Shown in pieces: positions 7,404 through 17,046 of a stretch of DNA of 64,000 nt. The notes under the pieces are model-generated. The model was given only the letters and a program-made list of their open reading frames with translations, was not told where the DNA came from and searched no databases. This DNA comes from Bacteroidota bacterium. GTDB taxonomy: Bacteria; Bacteroidota; Bacteroidia; Bacteroidales; JAAYUG01. The translations under genes were made by a program, and so were the position numbers. The stretch lies in contig JAKPTE010000001.1 in assembly GCA_029571215.1 (NCBI GenBank), positions 1 to 64,000 of the forward strand, in the 5' to 3' direction. Position 1 is the first letter of the stretch; each line of letters opens with the position of its first letter.

Positions 7404-8681
7404 ATGGACTTTATTTCAGAACTGCGCTGGAGGGGCATGATACACGACATGATGCCCGGAACGGAAGAACAATTGCGCAAAGAGCCAACCACCGGCTATA
7501 TTGGTTTTGACCCTACGGCCGATTCCCTGCATATTGGCAATCTGGTACCGATTCTTTTGCTGATGCATTTTCAGAGGGCCGGACATAAACCCATTGCCCT
7601 GGTTGGGGGAGCAACAGGAATGGTTGGTGATCCTTCCGGTAAATCGGAAGAAAGGAAATTTCTTGACGAGGAAACCCTCCGGTACAATCTTTCCTGCCAG
7701 AAAAAACAACTCGAAAAATTCCTTGATTTTACCACCAGAATTAATCCAGCCGAGATTGTCAACAATTATGACTGGTTCAAGGACATGGGGTTTCTTCAGT
7801 TTCTGCGTGAGGCCGGAAAATACATCACGGTCAATTACATGATGGCCAAAGATTCGGTGAAAAAACGGCTCGAAACCGGGATTTCCTTTACAGAATTTTC
7901 GTATCAGTTGGTTCAGGGATACGATTTTTATTGGCTTTACAGGAATAAAAACTGCAAACTTCAGATGGGAGGAAGTGATCAATGGGGCAACATTGTTACG
8001 GGAACGGAACTGATTCGCCGAAAGGACGGGGGTGAAGCCTATGCGCTTACCACCCCTCTGCTTACCCGTTCCGACGGAAGCAAATTCGGGAAGTCGGAAG
8101 GAGGTAATGTATGGCTGGATCCCGGCAAAACTTCGCCGTATAAATTTTATCAGTACTGGCTCAACCTATCTGACGAAGATGCCGAGAAGTATATCAAAGT
8201 CTTTACATTCCTTTCACAGGAAGAAATAGCCGCCCTTACCGAAGAGCATAAAAAGGCACCCGAGACACGTCTGCTCCAGAAGACCATCGCCAGAGAAGTT
8301 ACAACTCTTGTCCATTCCCGGTCGGATTACCAGACAGCAGCTGAAGCTTCGGAAATACTGTTCGGAAAAGGCACAACAGATGTTCTTAACAAACTTTCCG
8401 AAAATGATTTTCTCTCGGTGTTTGAAGGAGTGCCAACATATGAAATTGACAGTCAGTTGGTTCATAAAGGGACCCCGGCTATTGTTCTGCTGACAGAACA
8501 TGCACCTGTTTTCCCTTCGAAAGGAGAAATGCGGCGCCTGGTGCAGAACGGTGGGCTTAGCATTAACAAGCAGAAATGGTCTCAACCCGATGCTCCTATT
8601 ACTGCCAGTTTTCTGATCAGGGAAAAATATCTTCTTGTTCAGAAGGGAAAGAAAAACTATGTACTTTTAAAAATTGTCTGA
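7404..8681 (+). CDS. tyrS: Tyrosyl-tRNA synthetase
   Basis: A 425-residue class I aminoacyl-tRNA synthetase that attaches tyrosine to tRNA-Tyr in the cytoplasm. The HIGH-type motif is HIGN (residues 43-46), the tyrosine-binding region is [13 protein letters not shown] with [10 protein letters not shown], and the KMSKS-type loop is KFGKS (about 228-232). The C-terminal 80 residues form an S4-like RNA-binding domain. The length is normal for bacterial TyrRS. The start is the ATG at 7404, preceded by a plausible -7 element. Confidence 0.97.
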   Translation: MDFISELRWRGMIHDMMPGTEEQLRKEPTTGYIGFDPTADSLHIGNLVPILLLMHFQRAGHKPIALVGGATGMVGDPSGKSEERKFLDEETLRYNLSCQKKQLEKFLDFTTRINPAEIVNNYDWFKDMGFLQFLREAGKYITVNYMMAKDSVKKRLETGISFTEFSYQLVQGYDFYWLYRNKNCKLQMGGSDQWGNIVTGTELIRRKDGGEAYALTTPLLTRSDGSKFGKSEGGNVWLDPGKTSPYKFYQYWLNLSDEDAEKYIKVFTFLSQEEIAALTEEHKKAPETRLLQKTIAREVTTLVHSRSDYQTAAEASEILFGKGTTDVLNKLSENDFLSVFEGVPTYEIDSQLVHKGTPAIVLLTEHAPVFPSKGEMRRLVQNGGLSINKQKWSQPDAPITASFLIREKYLLVQKGKKNYVLLKIV

Positions 8682-8705
8682 TCTGTTCAATTAACCTTTA
8701 CCGGT

Positions 8706-9731
8706 ATGGGAAACAAGAAAAAATCTGCCTTCAGCTTTGAATCAGGGAACATCTTTTTTTACATAATACGAAGATGGCGTTTTTTTGCCACGGTTCTTGT
8801 TGCTGCTGTGTTGGTCTCCTCAGTTGTTTCCCTGCTGATTCCGCCCCGGTATAAATCAACTGTGATTCTCTTTCCGGCCGCTTCGGTTCCGGTTTCGCAG
8901 GTTTTGCTGGCACCCGGATATTCAGGTTCACGGGTCGGCATCACTTCTTTCGGAGAGGAAGAAGAGGCAGAACAGGTTCTTCAGGTACTGAACTCCGAAG
9001 TAATCCGCGATGCCGTTGTTCAACAGTTCAATCTGATGGAACACTACGGTATTGATACCTCATCCCGAACAAAAAGGACCCAGCTTCTGAGCGAGTATAA
9101 AAAGAATTTTTCTTTCCGCCGGACAGAGTTCCTCTCTATTGAGATTTCAGTTCTTGACAGGGACAGGCAGATGGCTGCTGATATTGCCAACTATGTGGCA
9201 TCGCTCATCGATTCTGTGATGAATGGCATGAAGCGGGCCCGGGCTGTCAAGGCATATGAAATTGTAGCCCGTGAGTTCCAGGATCTGCAAAAACATGTAG
9301 AGATGCTTCAGGATTCTGTTGAATTGATGCGAAAAATGGGGATTCCCGATTACGGCACACAAATCGAAGTCCTTACGGAGCAATATGCCCAGGCTCTGAT
9401 TAGAGGAAATACATCAGCTGCCAATACTCTGAAGGAAAAACTGGATCTGTTCAACAAATATGGAAGCCGCTATATTGCACTACGTACCAATTTAGATCTT
9501 GAAACCCGTCAGCTGAATGAACTCCGCAACAGGTACATCCAGGCTAAGGTGGAAGCGGAACAGGATCTGCCCAATAAATTTATCGTTGACAGTGCTGTTC
9601 CGGCCGAAAAGAAATCCAAACCCGTACGTTGGCTGATTGTGGTGGTATCCACCTTTTCAGCTTTTATATTTGCCCTGATGGCACTGTTGTTTTTTGAAAA
9701 TTACTGGAAAAAAATCCGCCGGGAAATCTGA
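8706..9731 (+). CDS. Wzz-like polysaccharide chain-length protein
   Basis: A 341-residue inner-membrane protein with the Wzz/BexE topology: one transmembrane helix near the N-terminus (about 19-45, RWRFFATVLVAAVLVSSVVSLL) followed by PPRYKSTVILFP, a long periplasmic coiled-coil region (about 140-280), and a second transmembrane helix near the C-terminus (about 308-332). The short cytoplasmic tail carries no tyrosine-kinase domain. Such proteins set the chain length of lipopolysaccharide O-antigen, capsule or exopolysaccharide. The stop codon overlaps the start of the next gene by one base (TGATG), so the two are translationally coupled. Confidence 0.85.
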   Translation: MGNKKKSAFSFESGNIFFYIIRRWRFFATVLVAAVLVSSVVSLLIPPRYKSTVILFPAASVPVSQVLLAPGYSGSRVGITSFGEEEEAEQVLQVLNSEVIRDAVVQQFNLMEHYGIDTSSRTKRTQLLSEYKKNFSFRRTEFLSIEISVLDRDRQMAADIANYVASLIDSVMNGMKRARAVKAYEIVAREFQDLQKHVEMLQDSVELMRKMGIPDYGTQIEVLTEQYAQALIRGNTSAANTLKEKLDLFNKYGSRYIALRTNLDLETRQLNELRNRYIQAKVEAEQDLPNKFIVDSAVPAEKKSKPVRWLIVVVSTFSAFIFALMALLFFENYWKKIRREI

Positions 9732-11215
9732 TGTATCTTTTGAAAAAGAAAGTCCGCCAGGCCCTGCTACTATCCCTTGCCTTCATTTTACTGAATGCGC
9801 TGGCAATTTATTTCGACAAGTACCTGCTCAACCTCATTCCTATTGGTCTTCTTGTACTAGCCATCGCCTTTTTTCATCTCGACTGGCTTTTCTTTATTCT
9901 GGTATTTCTTGTTCCTTTGTCTGTTCAGCTGAAATACCTCGTTCCGGGTCTTTCCTTTGATTTGTTTCTTCCTACGGAACCACTGCTGGCCGGAATACTG
10001 ATCCTCTTCATCCTAAAGCTGTTCAACGGTGAAAAAATTGAAAAACCCTTGCTGATCCATCCGGTAACGCTGGCTATATTGTTTTACCTTGCCTGGATGG
10101 CAATTACTTCAGTTACTTCCACCATGCCGCTGGTTTCCTTTAAATATTTGCTGGCACATATCTGGTTTATTGTTTCCTTCTATTTTCTGGCGGTGTATAT
10201 TTTCAGGAAGAGGAAAAACATGTTTCGTTTCTGGTGGATGTACATAGTTCCCTTTGCAATAGTTATCATATATACGGTTTCGCGGCATATTACCTTTGGA
10301 CTGAATAAAAAGACGGTCTATTTTGCCATGAAGCCTTTTTACAATGACCATACCATATACGGGGCTGCCCTGGCCATGTTCCTTCCGGTCCTGATCGGAA
10401 TGGCTGTTTATTATTACCGGAAAGGTAATTTGTTAAAAAACATTGTTCTCTGGTTGCTGACAGTCCTTTATACGTTTGGGGTTGTTTTTTCCTATACCAG
10501 GGCGGCATGGATCAGTCTGGCAGGTGCAATGGTCGTGTTTTTGTTGATTCGCCTTTTCCGCATCCGCTTTGGAGTTCTTCTTGGAGGGACAGTTCTTCTG
10601 GCAGGGCTTTTCTTTGCTTTTCAGACCCAGCTGATGATCAAACTTGAAAAAAACAAACAGGATTCATCCGTTGATCTGGCAAAACACCTGCAAAGCATTT
10701 CCAATATTGCCTCAGATGCTTCCAACCGCGAACGGATCAACCGGTGGCATTCAGCCATACGTATGTTCAGGGAAAAGCCTGTTTTTGGATTTGGTCCCGG
10801 TACGTATATGTTCCAGTATGCGCCTTATCAGAAATGGTATGAAGAAACCATTATCAGCACCAATTTCGGAACTCTCGGAAATGCGCACAGCGAATATATC
10901 GGACCTCTGGCGGAGTCAGGTTTGGCAGGCACCCTCAGTGTTCTTGCCATTATGATCCTCACATTCTTTACCGGAATGAAAGTATTTTATGCTGCATCTT
11001 CGTTCAAAACCAAAGTTCTGGTCTTGTCTTCCCTGCTGGGCCTCCTCACGTATTACATTCACGGTTTGATGAACAATTTTCTCGACACGGATAAGATATC
11101 GGCTCCATTCTGGGGTTTTACGGCGATTATTGTTGCCCTGGATATATACCACAAGGAAATTATGACAACCGAGGATAGTAGTGGGCAGGTATTTACTGAT
11201 GCCGGTCAGGCATAG
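9731..11215 (+). CDS. O-antigen ligase / Wzy-like polysaccharide protein
   Basis: A 494-residue polytopic membrane protein with about ten hydrophobic segments. The large periplasmic loop holds a Wzy_C-type signature (FGFGPGTYMFQY followed by NAHSEYIGPLAESGLAGTL, about 365-410). The family joins O-antigen to lipid A-core or polymerises repeat units. Together with the coupled Wzz-like gene it forms a small surface-polysaccharide module, but no glycosyltransferases or flippase lie nearby, so the rest of the pathway must be encoded elsewhere. Its last 10 bases overlap the 3' end of the opposing phosphatase gene. Confidence 0.85.
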   Translation: MYLLKKKVRQALLLSLAFILLNALAIYFDKYLLNLIPIGLLVLAIAFFHLDWLFFILVFLVPLSVQLKYLVPGLSFDLFLPTEPLLAGILILFILKLFNGEKIEKPLLIHPVTLAILFYLAWMAITSVTSTMPLVSFKYLLAHIWFIVSFYFLAVYIFRKRKNMFRFWWMYIVPFAIVIIYTVSRHITFGLNKKTVYFAMKPFYNDHTIYGAALAMFLPVLIGMAVYYYRKGNLLKNIVLWLLTVLYTFGVVFSYTRAAWISLAGAMVVFLLIRLFRIRFGVLLGGTVLLAGLFFAFQTQLMIKLEKNKQDSSVDLAKHLQSISNIASDASNRERINRWHSAIRMFREKPVFGFGPGTYMFQYAPYQKWYEETIISTNFGTLGNAHSEYIGPLAESGLAGTLSVLAIMILTFFTGMKVFYAASSFKTKVLVLSSLLGLLTYYIHGLMNNFLDTDKISAPFWGFTAIIVALDIYHKEIMTTEDSSGQVFTDAGQA

Positions 11216-12435
11216 AATTCAATACCAAGGATAGTGATATCATCAAAAATGGCTGTACTGCCGCTAAGTATGCGCCTTGACTCAATAATGCTGTTAATGT
11301 TTTCAGCAACAGGAGCATCATTTGCAATGTTTTCCTCAATGACGGCAGTCCCGAAACCTACTCCTGTATCATCAATTACTTCTACCAGTCCGTCAGTATA
11401 ACATATCATCTTCGAAGGTTCTTCAATCAACATACTTCCATGATGAATAAAGGGAATTTCATCCAGCATGCCGATTCCCACACAACCACTGCGAAGGAAC
11501 ACAAGCTTGCGGCTCTCTTTATGGTATAATACCGGCGGATTATGACCTGCATTCACAAAATTCAGCTCTCGGGTTCTGTAATTGTATTTGGCAACAAACA
11601 ACGTGATGAATTTTTCCCCATTAGCGCTATTCATAACCCTTTCATTCAATCTTTCCACGAGAGCCGTCAGGGAAATCTCGTGCGAAAACAATGCCCGCAG
11701 GTTGGCCTGAAAATTCGACATAAGCAGCGCTGCTGAAATTCCTTTTCCTGAAACATCTGCTATGCAAAACCCTACTTCATCGCGGCTCAACCTGATACAA
11801 TCGTAATAGTCTCCACCCACCTCATAATGCGGATGATAAAAAGAAGTAACCTGGATATGATTATTCCTTGGGAGTGTATCGTTCTTGGGGATCAGCATGT
11901 TCTGCATACGCGATGCCAGTTCCAGCTCTTTCTTCAGCGCTTCCTGCCGCAGCAATTCATTGAACATCCTTATGTTCTCAATAGCTACCATAATGATGTT
12001 CGACAGGGTTTGTACAAAAGGAAGATGTTTGATGACCGGACTTACCCCTTCTCCTTCCTCTATGTCGCCTATGAGTACATAGGCAATTGGATTGGTGGTT
12101 TTATATACGGGGATAACGATGTCGAAGTGCTGGGCAAGGTTTTCACCTGCTGAAGTAAGGGTTGTTATTTCCGCATATTTCAGGAGATCCCTTTCAACGT
12201 CGATTGTTCGGGATACTTCTTCCTCCAGACCCCAGTATAGCAAGCATTCCCATTTCTTTTCATCAAATTTGTATATGAGAATCTTTCCGATTTTCAGGTC
12301 TTCTTCCAGCAGGCTGCGATAACGGGCAAGCAGCTCCTCAACAGACAAATTCTCATTGATGGCCTGCGTAATTGATAGCAGGGCATGCAGTTTAAAACTT
12401 GAAATCCTGTGCCGTTCACCCAGTGTCTTAGCCAT
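11206..12435 (-). CDS. GAF-SpoIIE family serine phosphatase
   Basis: A 409-residue cytoplasmic protein. Residues about 10-165 form a GAF-like sensor, about 165-190 a helical linker (EALKKELELASRMQNMLIP), and about 200-405 a PP2C-type SpoIIE phosphatase domain with the metal-binding motifs VGGDYYD, IADVSGKG and CYTDGLVEV. Such enzymes dephosphorylate STAS-type antagonists in partner-switching pathways. No STAS or kinase gene is adjacent, so its target is unknown; the nearest STAS-like gene in the window is at 1463-1819 and the distance makes a link speculative. It is convergent with, and overlaps by 10 bases, the O-antigen-ligase-like gene. Confidence 0.88.
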   Translation of the reverse strand: MAKTLGERHRISSFKLHALLSITQAINENLSVEELLARYRSLLEEDLKIGKILIYKFDEKKWECLLYWGLEEEVSRTIDVERDLLKYAEITTLTSAGENLAQHFDIVIPVYKTTNPIAYVLIGDIEEGEGVSPVIKHLPFVQTLSNIIMVAIENIRMFNELLRQEALKKELELASRMQNMLIPKNDTLPRNNHIQVTSFYHPHYEVGGDYYDCIRLSRDEVGFCIADVSGKGISAALLMSNFQANLRALFSHEISLTALVERLNERVMNSANGEKFITLFVAKYNYRTRELNFVNAGHNPPVLYHKESRKLVFLRSGCVGIGMLDEIPFIHHGSMLIEEPSKMICYTDGLVEVIDDTGVGFGTAVIEENIANDAPVAENINSIIESRRILSGSTAIFDDITILGIEFYA

Positions 12436-12558
12436 CTGAAACCATCCTGAAAATCAAATATAAAAGTACAAAAATGTTTCAAGCAGACAATTTCCGCAAC
12501 AAGGTATATTTTGGTCTGAATCGAAACTGTCTGCAGCTACCTGCAAGAATAATGCAGA

Positions 12559-15165
12559 TTATTTTCCCTGGTTCACATAACTTCCGGCAAGTGAAACAAC
12601 CCGCAAATCGTCCAGTCGACTGCAGTCATTTTTCGGGTAAAATGTTATCCTGTAGTCCCTGCCTGGAAGCATATCGAAATAATTGTCATCAAACCATCCG
12701 TCACACGATACGGAATTCAGGTAAACATCCCTTGCCGGTTTATCGGTTGAAAGGGTAATTTCGTAAACTTTTCCTTTCTTCTGAACCCTGTATTTTATTG
12801 CAGGAATGGCAAGATTCAGGTTTTTTGGGGCATCAAAATAGAAATAACGCTCAGCTTCCTGAGTCTTTCCGGCAACAAATTCAAGGTACAGAAAAACGTC
12901 CTGCAGTTTTCCCAGTTGTGTAAATGTTTGTATGGGCTCTACCCAGACAACGGTACTTGTATTTCCCGGTATATTTGCTTCCTTTTCCCGTTTCAGGAGC
13001 AAATTCCCATCGAAATTATACAAAGCGAATCTCAGGACACCATGCTGATCGTTCAGGCTGTCCGATACCATGTAAATAAATAATGAATCATTTTTCACTT
13101 CCGGTGAAATAAGGAGAGGCTTGTAAGCTTTTCTTGCATAATAATGCAAGGCCTTCCACCGGCCGAAATAATCGGTGCTTGACCAGGAAGGAGCCTGCCA
13201 GCAGTCGTTAATTTGCCAGAACAGCGACCCCATGCACCATGGCATAGCTCTTCTGTGGGCTTCCATAGCCAGAGATACGCCTTCGGCCTGCAATACCTGG
13301 TTCAGGTAAAGAAAATGTTCGAAATTCAGGGCAGGCTTATAATACATATCAAGGTAGGTTTTAATCAGCATATTCCCAGGTCCGCTTCTCTGGTGCCAGT
13401 TCAGTACTTCAGAAGTGATATCCCTGTCTTCAGGCAAAGTAAATGACTCAATGGTCTTCATTTCGGGGAATGACTGGAATCCATACTCGCTCATAAAACG
13501 TCCGATGTATTTTTCATACAGGCTGAAGGGTTGTTTCCCATGCCATACAGACCACATGTGCACATCACCTGAATACAGTTCCCTGTAGGGCCGGTTGTAG
13601 TCAGTTACGTTCAGTCCCTGGGTGGGGGAGGACCACCAGTAAGGCATTCCGGGAGCATATTCATTGACAACGGAAGGCAATAATTTGTGGAAGAGGGTGT
13701 CGTAGGCCTTCCATATTTCCTTCTTTTGCTGTTCATTATACAGATTCTGCCATCCCCAGTTTCTCCAGGCAGTTTCAATTTCGTTGTTTCCGCACCACAA
13801 GGCAATGGAAGGATGGTTCCTGAGGCGCATTACATTCTGAACTGCTTCGTTTCTTACATTCTCAAGGAATTCGTTGTCTCCCGGATACATACTGCAGGCA
13901 AACATAAAGTCATGCCACAGTAGTATCCCGTATTTATCGCATAAATCATAAAACACATCGTTTTCGTAAATACCGCCGCCCCATACCCTGAGCATGTTCA
14001 TGTTGGCATCTGCAGCCCGTTTCACAACATCTTCGTATCGTTCATTAGTAACTCTGGGCAAGAAGGCATCATTGGGAATATAATTGGCCCCTTTCATGAA
14101 AACAGGCACCCCGTTAAGCTGAAAATAGAAACTTTCGCCTTTACCGTCAGGGTCTGTTTTTTGGATGAGTTTTATATCCCGTAATCCGGTACTTACCATC
14201 CGGCTGTCAAGGAGGGTATTCCCGGTCAGCAACGAACCTGTGAACGTGTAGATGTTCTGTTCCCCCAGGCCATGTGACCACCAAAGCCGCGGATTGCTGA
14301 TCTTCACAGGGATATCGAAAGTATTATACCCCTGTTTTAATTGCACTTCCCTCGTTCCGAGAACCTGCTTCAGGTCATTGTCCGAAATACTCAGCATGGC
14401 CGGCATTTCTTTATCAGAATAAACTGTAAACAGGGCAGTAATTTCGGCCTGTTCCCTGGTTATATGATCCTGCCTGATAAACAGGTCTTCCATATGAGCT
14501 TCATTCCATCCCTGCAATTCAATAGGTCTCCAGATACCGCTGGTAACAAGTCGTGGACCCCAGTCCCATCCAAAATGATAGGGAGCTTTCCGGATGAAGA
14601 TGCTCACCCGCTTGTCCCCCATGCCACCGATTTCGGAATAATCATTCGCTGCAGGTAGTGGGTAACCGTTCTTCTCCAGTTTTTCGAGTCCGATTTTTAT
14701 GGGTGAATGAAAGTATATGCGCAGTTCGTTTGATCCTTCCTTTAGCAAACTGGAAATATCGGCCTTCCATTCTCTGAACATATTTTCTGCCTTCAGAATG
14801 AGTGAATCATTCAGGTAAACATCGGCATAAGTATCCAATCCTTTGAAGATGATTTCTTTGTGTTTCATTTTCTGGAAGGAACGATCTGTAGTGAAAACTA
14901 CCCGATATTCCCAGTCCTTCTTATCGATCCACTGAAGATCCTTCTCATTCATCCGGTAAAACGGATCTTCAATTTGTTTGTTTTTCAGCAAATCGGTATG
15001 TACACAACCGGGTACTTCAGCCGGATACCATTTTTCTGTCCCTGCCTGCCTGAATTCCCATCCACCGGTAAGTTCTTTTTTAACAACCTGTTTCCCTTCT
15101 CCGGAGCAGGATATCAACAGTGTGGCACCTGCCAATAAACTGATAATGAAGTATATGTTTTTCAT
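12559..15165 (-). CDS. GH2 beta-mannosidase (lipoprotein)
   Basis: An 868-residue exo-glycosidase predicted to release mannose from beta-mannosides. The start is taken at the ATG complementary to 15163-15165, which gives a lipoprotein signal peptide ending in LLISC; the longer in-frame start adds 15 residues with no signal character. The family architecture is present: an N-terminal jelly roll, an immunoglobulin-like domain and a TIM barrel. The acid/base is Glu462 in LWCGNNEIE and the nucleophile Glu560 in MSEYGFQSF. It is the last gene of the polysaccharide utilisation locus on this strand and the best pointer to a mannose-containing substrate. Lipidation suggests periplasmic membrane or surface location. 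Confidence 0.92.
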   Translation of the reverse strand: MKNIYFIISLLAGATLLISCSGEGKQVVKKELTGGWEFRQAGTEKWYPAEVPGCVHTDLLKNKQIEDPFYRMNEKDLQWIDKKDWEYRVVFTTDRSFQKMKHKEIIFKGLDTYADVYLNDSLILKAENMFREWKADISSLLKEGSNELRIYFHSPIKIGLEKLEKNGYPLPAANDYSEIGGMGDKRVSIFIRKAPYHFGWDWGPRLVTSGIWRPIELQGWNEAHMEDLFIRQDHITREQAEITALFTVYSDKEMPAMLSISDNDLKQVLGTREVQLKQGYNTFDIPVKISNPRLWWSHGLGEQNIYTFTGSLLTGNTLLDSRMVSTGLRDIKLIQKTDPDGKGESFYFQLNGVPVFMKGANYIPNDAFLPRVTNERYEDVVKRAADANMNMLRVWGGGIYENDVFYDLCDKYGILLWHDFMFACSMYPGDNEFLENVRNEAVQNVMRLRNHPSIALWCGNNEIETAWRNWGWQNLYNEQQKKEIWKAYDTLFHKLLPSVVNEYAPGMPYWWSSPTQGLNVTDYNRPYRELYSGDVHMWSVWHGKQPFSLYEKYIGRFMSEYGFQSFPEMKTIESFTLPEDRDITSEVLNWHQRSGPGNMLIKTYLDMYYKPALNFEHFLYLNQVLQAEGVSLAMEAHRRAMPWCMGSLFWQINDCWQAPSWSSTDYFGRWKALHYYARKAYKPLLISPEVKNDSLFIYMVSDSLNDQHGVLRFALYNFDGNLLLKREKEANIPGNTSTVVWVEPIQTFTQLGKLQDVFLYLEFVAGKTQEAERYFYFDAPKNLNLAIPAIKYRVQKKGKVYEITLSTDKPARDVYLNSVSCDGWFDDNYFDMLPGRDYRITFYPKNDCSRLDDLRVVSLAGSYVNQGK

Positions 15166-15391
15166 AGGGTACTGATTTATTTCCGTCAGGCAAGATACAA
15201 AATCCCACACTAACCTTTACGGAAGGTTTTGAAAAACAGAAAACATTTGATAATTAATTATTTAGAAAAAGGTTTGGCTGCTTTCCAGGTGCGAACGGCC
15301 ATTATTTTAATAAAATTAAATACCATTCGCTTCCAGTTTATAGTGAATTTTTTTTTGTCATCCAGAATTTTTTTTTGTCTGTAAGGAGAGT

Positions 15392-16852
15392 TTATTTTTC
15401 CCGGGTTACTATTAAGGCAACGTCTTCCTCATATAGGGGAGGAGTTGCCACCCAGCCATTGCCCGTGATATGTATTCTATCACTTTGCAATGTATCACCT
15501 GTTGCAGGGGAAATCCAGCGGGCCGAATATGTTCCGGAAGGTAAGGCAAGTGGAAGAGCAGGAACATCTTTTTGTGCGATGTAAATTAAATAGTTTTTGC
15601 CTTGTTCAGCCAGACCATACACTTCATTATTGGTTGCTGGTATCGGCTTCATTTTGACAAAGGGTAAGGAATACAAACAATCTTTCAGGAGTTTGATCTG
15701 TTTTCTGAAAGCCGGGCCGCCCCAGCCGGGATTCCCTTCCGGGATGGGCCATGTTCCGTCTTCAAAGCCAACCACAAAGGAGTAATCCAGATTATTGTAC
15801 AACCCTCCGCCGGAAAGAAGGAATTTCCATGCCTGAGAACGGTACAGAAAGTCCTTGTGGGGCATAAAGCCGGTTTCATCGAGGGCTATCACTTTGTTCA
15901 GGTTGTAGTTCCAGCTTGCTGCTTCAGGCAATGCATAGTGGAAGTTAAAAACGGAAACAAGGGAGTCGGGAGTTGTAATTTTTGCCCTGAAATTGGAAAT
16001 GTTTTCAGAAATAAGATGTTGGTAAGTCAACGTGTTTTCCGTTTTGGTTATTATTTCGGCCATATGGTGCTGCCAAAGATGAGAGACCGGGTCGGCTGTT
16101 TCAGCCAGTTTTTGCCATGCAAACGGGTGTGTTTTATTGTCATTGGGTATAATTTCCTGCAGACAGGGATGGTCAGACCATGGTTCATTCTGAATTTCAT
16201 ATATAATATTATCAAATTCATTCAGTTCGGTTACAATTTTACTGATGTATCGTTCCTGGAACAGGAGCATCTCTCCGTTGTACAGGGTATTTGCCAGTTT
16301 AAAGTACCTGGGATCGCTGAGGTTGATGTTGTTTATAGGATTCAACGGGTTGTAAGACCAGATCGATTCGTTATAAATTGAGCTGGAAAGCGTGATTTCA
16401 ACCACGATTCCTCTCAGGGAAGCTTCCTTCACGAATAATTTCAGCCGTTGGAAATATTCATCATTCCACTGATCGAGGTCATAAACACCGGGGGATTTAG
16501 GTTCCCCGTCCTTTATTTTCTTCCAGGGTGCCAGATAGGATTCCTTGCGTGGATTCATTGTATTCCGCTCAATGCCAAAGGTGGCATCATTCATCTCGAG
16601 GTGCCCCGAACAAAAGAGCCGGGTATAATTAAAACCTTCTTTTTGAAGTGTATTGAGGTATTTTATGAAATCGAAGTCCTTGTTCATTACCGATCCGTAA
16701 TGTTCGGCCGAAGTAATCAGAATTTCTGGTTTTCCGCGGAAAAGAAAATAATGCGGATTTTCCGGGTGAAGACGCACAGGATTGGCCTTCTGTGCTGGAA
16801 TGTTTACTTCAGCAAAAAGAACTGCCAGTAAAAAAAGAATGGGTGTTTTCAT
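15392..16852 (-). CDS. Secreted clan-A-like glycoside hydrolase, family unassigned
   Basis: A 486-residue protein with a signal peptide (about 1-20) and an (alpha/beta)8-barrel signature. The putative acid/base is Glu223 in YEIQNEPWSD and the putative nucleophile is Glu326 in IALDETGFM, the pattern of retaining clan A enzymes such as GH5. Residues about 30-60 (HPENPHYFLFRGKPEILITS) resemble the start of several cellulase-like families found in Bacteroidota loci. A C-terminal beta domain covers about 405-486. It lies between the glycan-binding protein and the GH2 beta-mannosidase on the same strand, so it probably attacks the backbone or side chains of the same glycan. I cannot place it in a numbered family with confidence. 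Confidence 0.8.
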   Translation of the reverse strand: MKTPILFLLAVLFAEVNIPAQKANPVRLHPENPHYFLFRGKPEILITSAEHYGSVMNKDFDFIKYLNTLQKEGFNYTRLFCSGHLEMNDATFGIERNTMNPRKESYLAPWKKIKDGEPKSPGVYDLDQWNDEYFQRLKLFVKEASLRGIVVEITLSSSIYNESIWSYNPLNPINNINLSDPRYFKLANTLYNGEMLLFQERYISKIVTELNEFDNIIYEIQNEPWSDHPCLQEIIPNDNKTHPFAWQKLAETADPVSHLWQHHMAEIITKTENTLTYQHLISENISNFRAKITTPDSLVSVFNFHYALPEAASWNYNLNKVIALDETGFMPHKDFLYRSQAWKFLLSGGGLYNNLDYSFVVGFEDGTWPIPEGNPGWGGPAFRKQIKLLKDCLYSLPFVKMKPIPATNNEVYGLAEQGKNYLIYIAQKDVPALPLALPSGTYSARWISPATGDTLQSDRIHITGNGWVATPPLYEEDVALIVTREK

Positions 16853-16976
16853 AAAAGAAAAGTAAATATACTACATAACTTGCTGAAAGTATATCCTTTA
16901 GCATTACTTTAAAAAATAGGAACTGTATCTTCAATAATTCCAAATATACGGATGAATTTAAAAGTACGTATAAAGA

Positions 16977-17004
16977 AAGCGGGCAGGAAAAAGTCTGCCC
17001 GCTT
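16977..17004 (-). terminator. Hairpin after the SusCD/glycan-binding genes
   Basis: A perfect 10-bp inverted repeat (AAGCGGGCAG / CTGCCCGCTT) with an 8-nt loop lies 43 nt past the stop of the glycan-binding protein gene. Read on the minus strand it is followed by CTTTCTTTA, a modest U-rich tail. It probably reduces read-through from susCD into the two glycosidase genes. Confidence 0.65.
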
Positions 17005-17046
17005 CAAACCATCATCTGATCAACTATAAAAAATGCAGCCCCTCTT

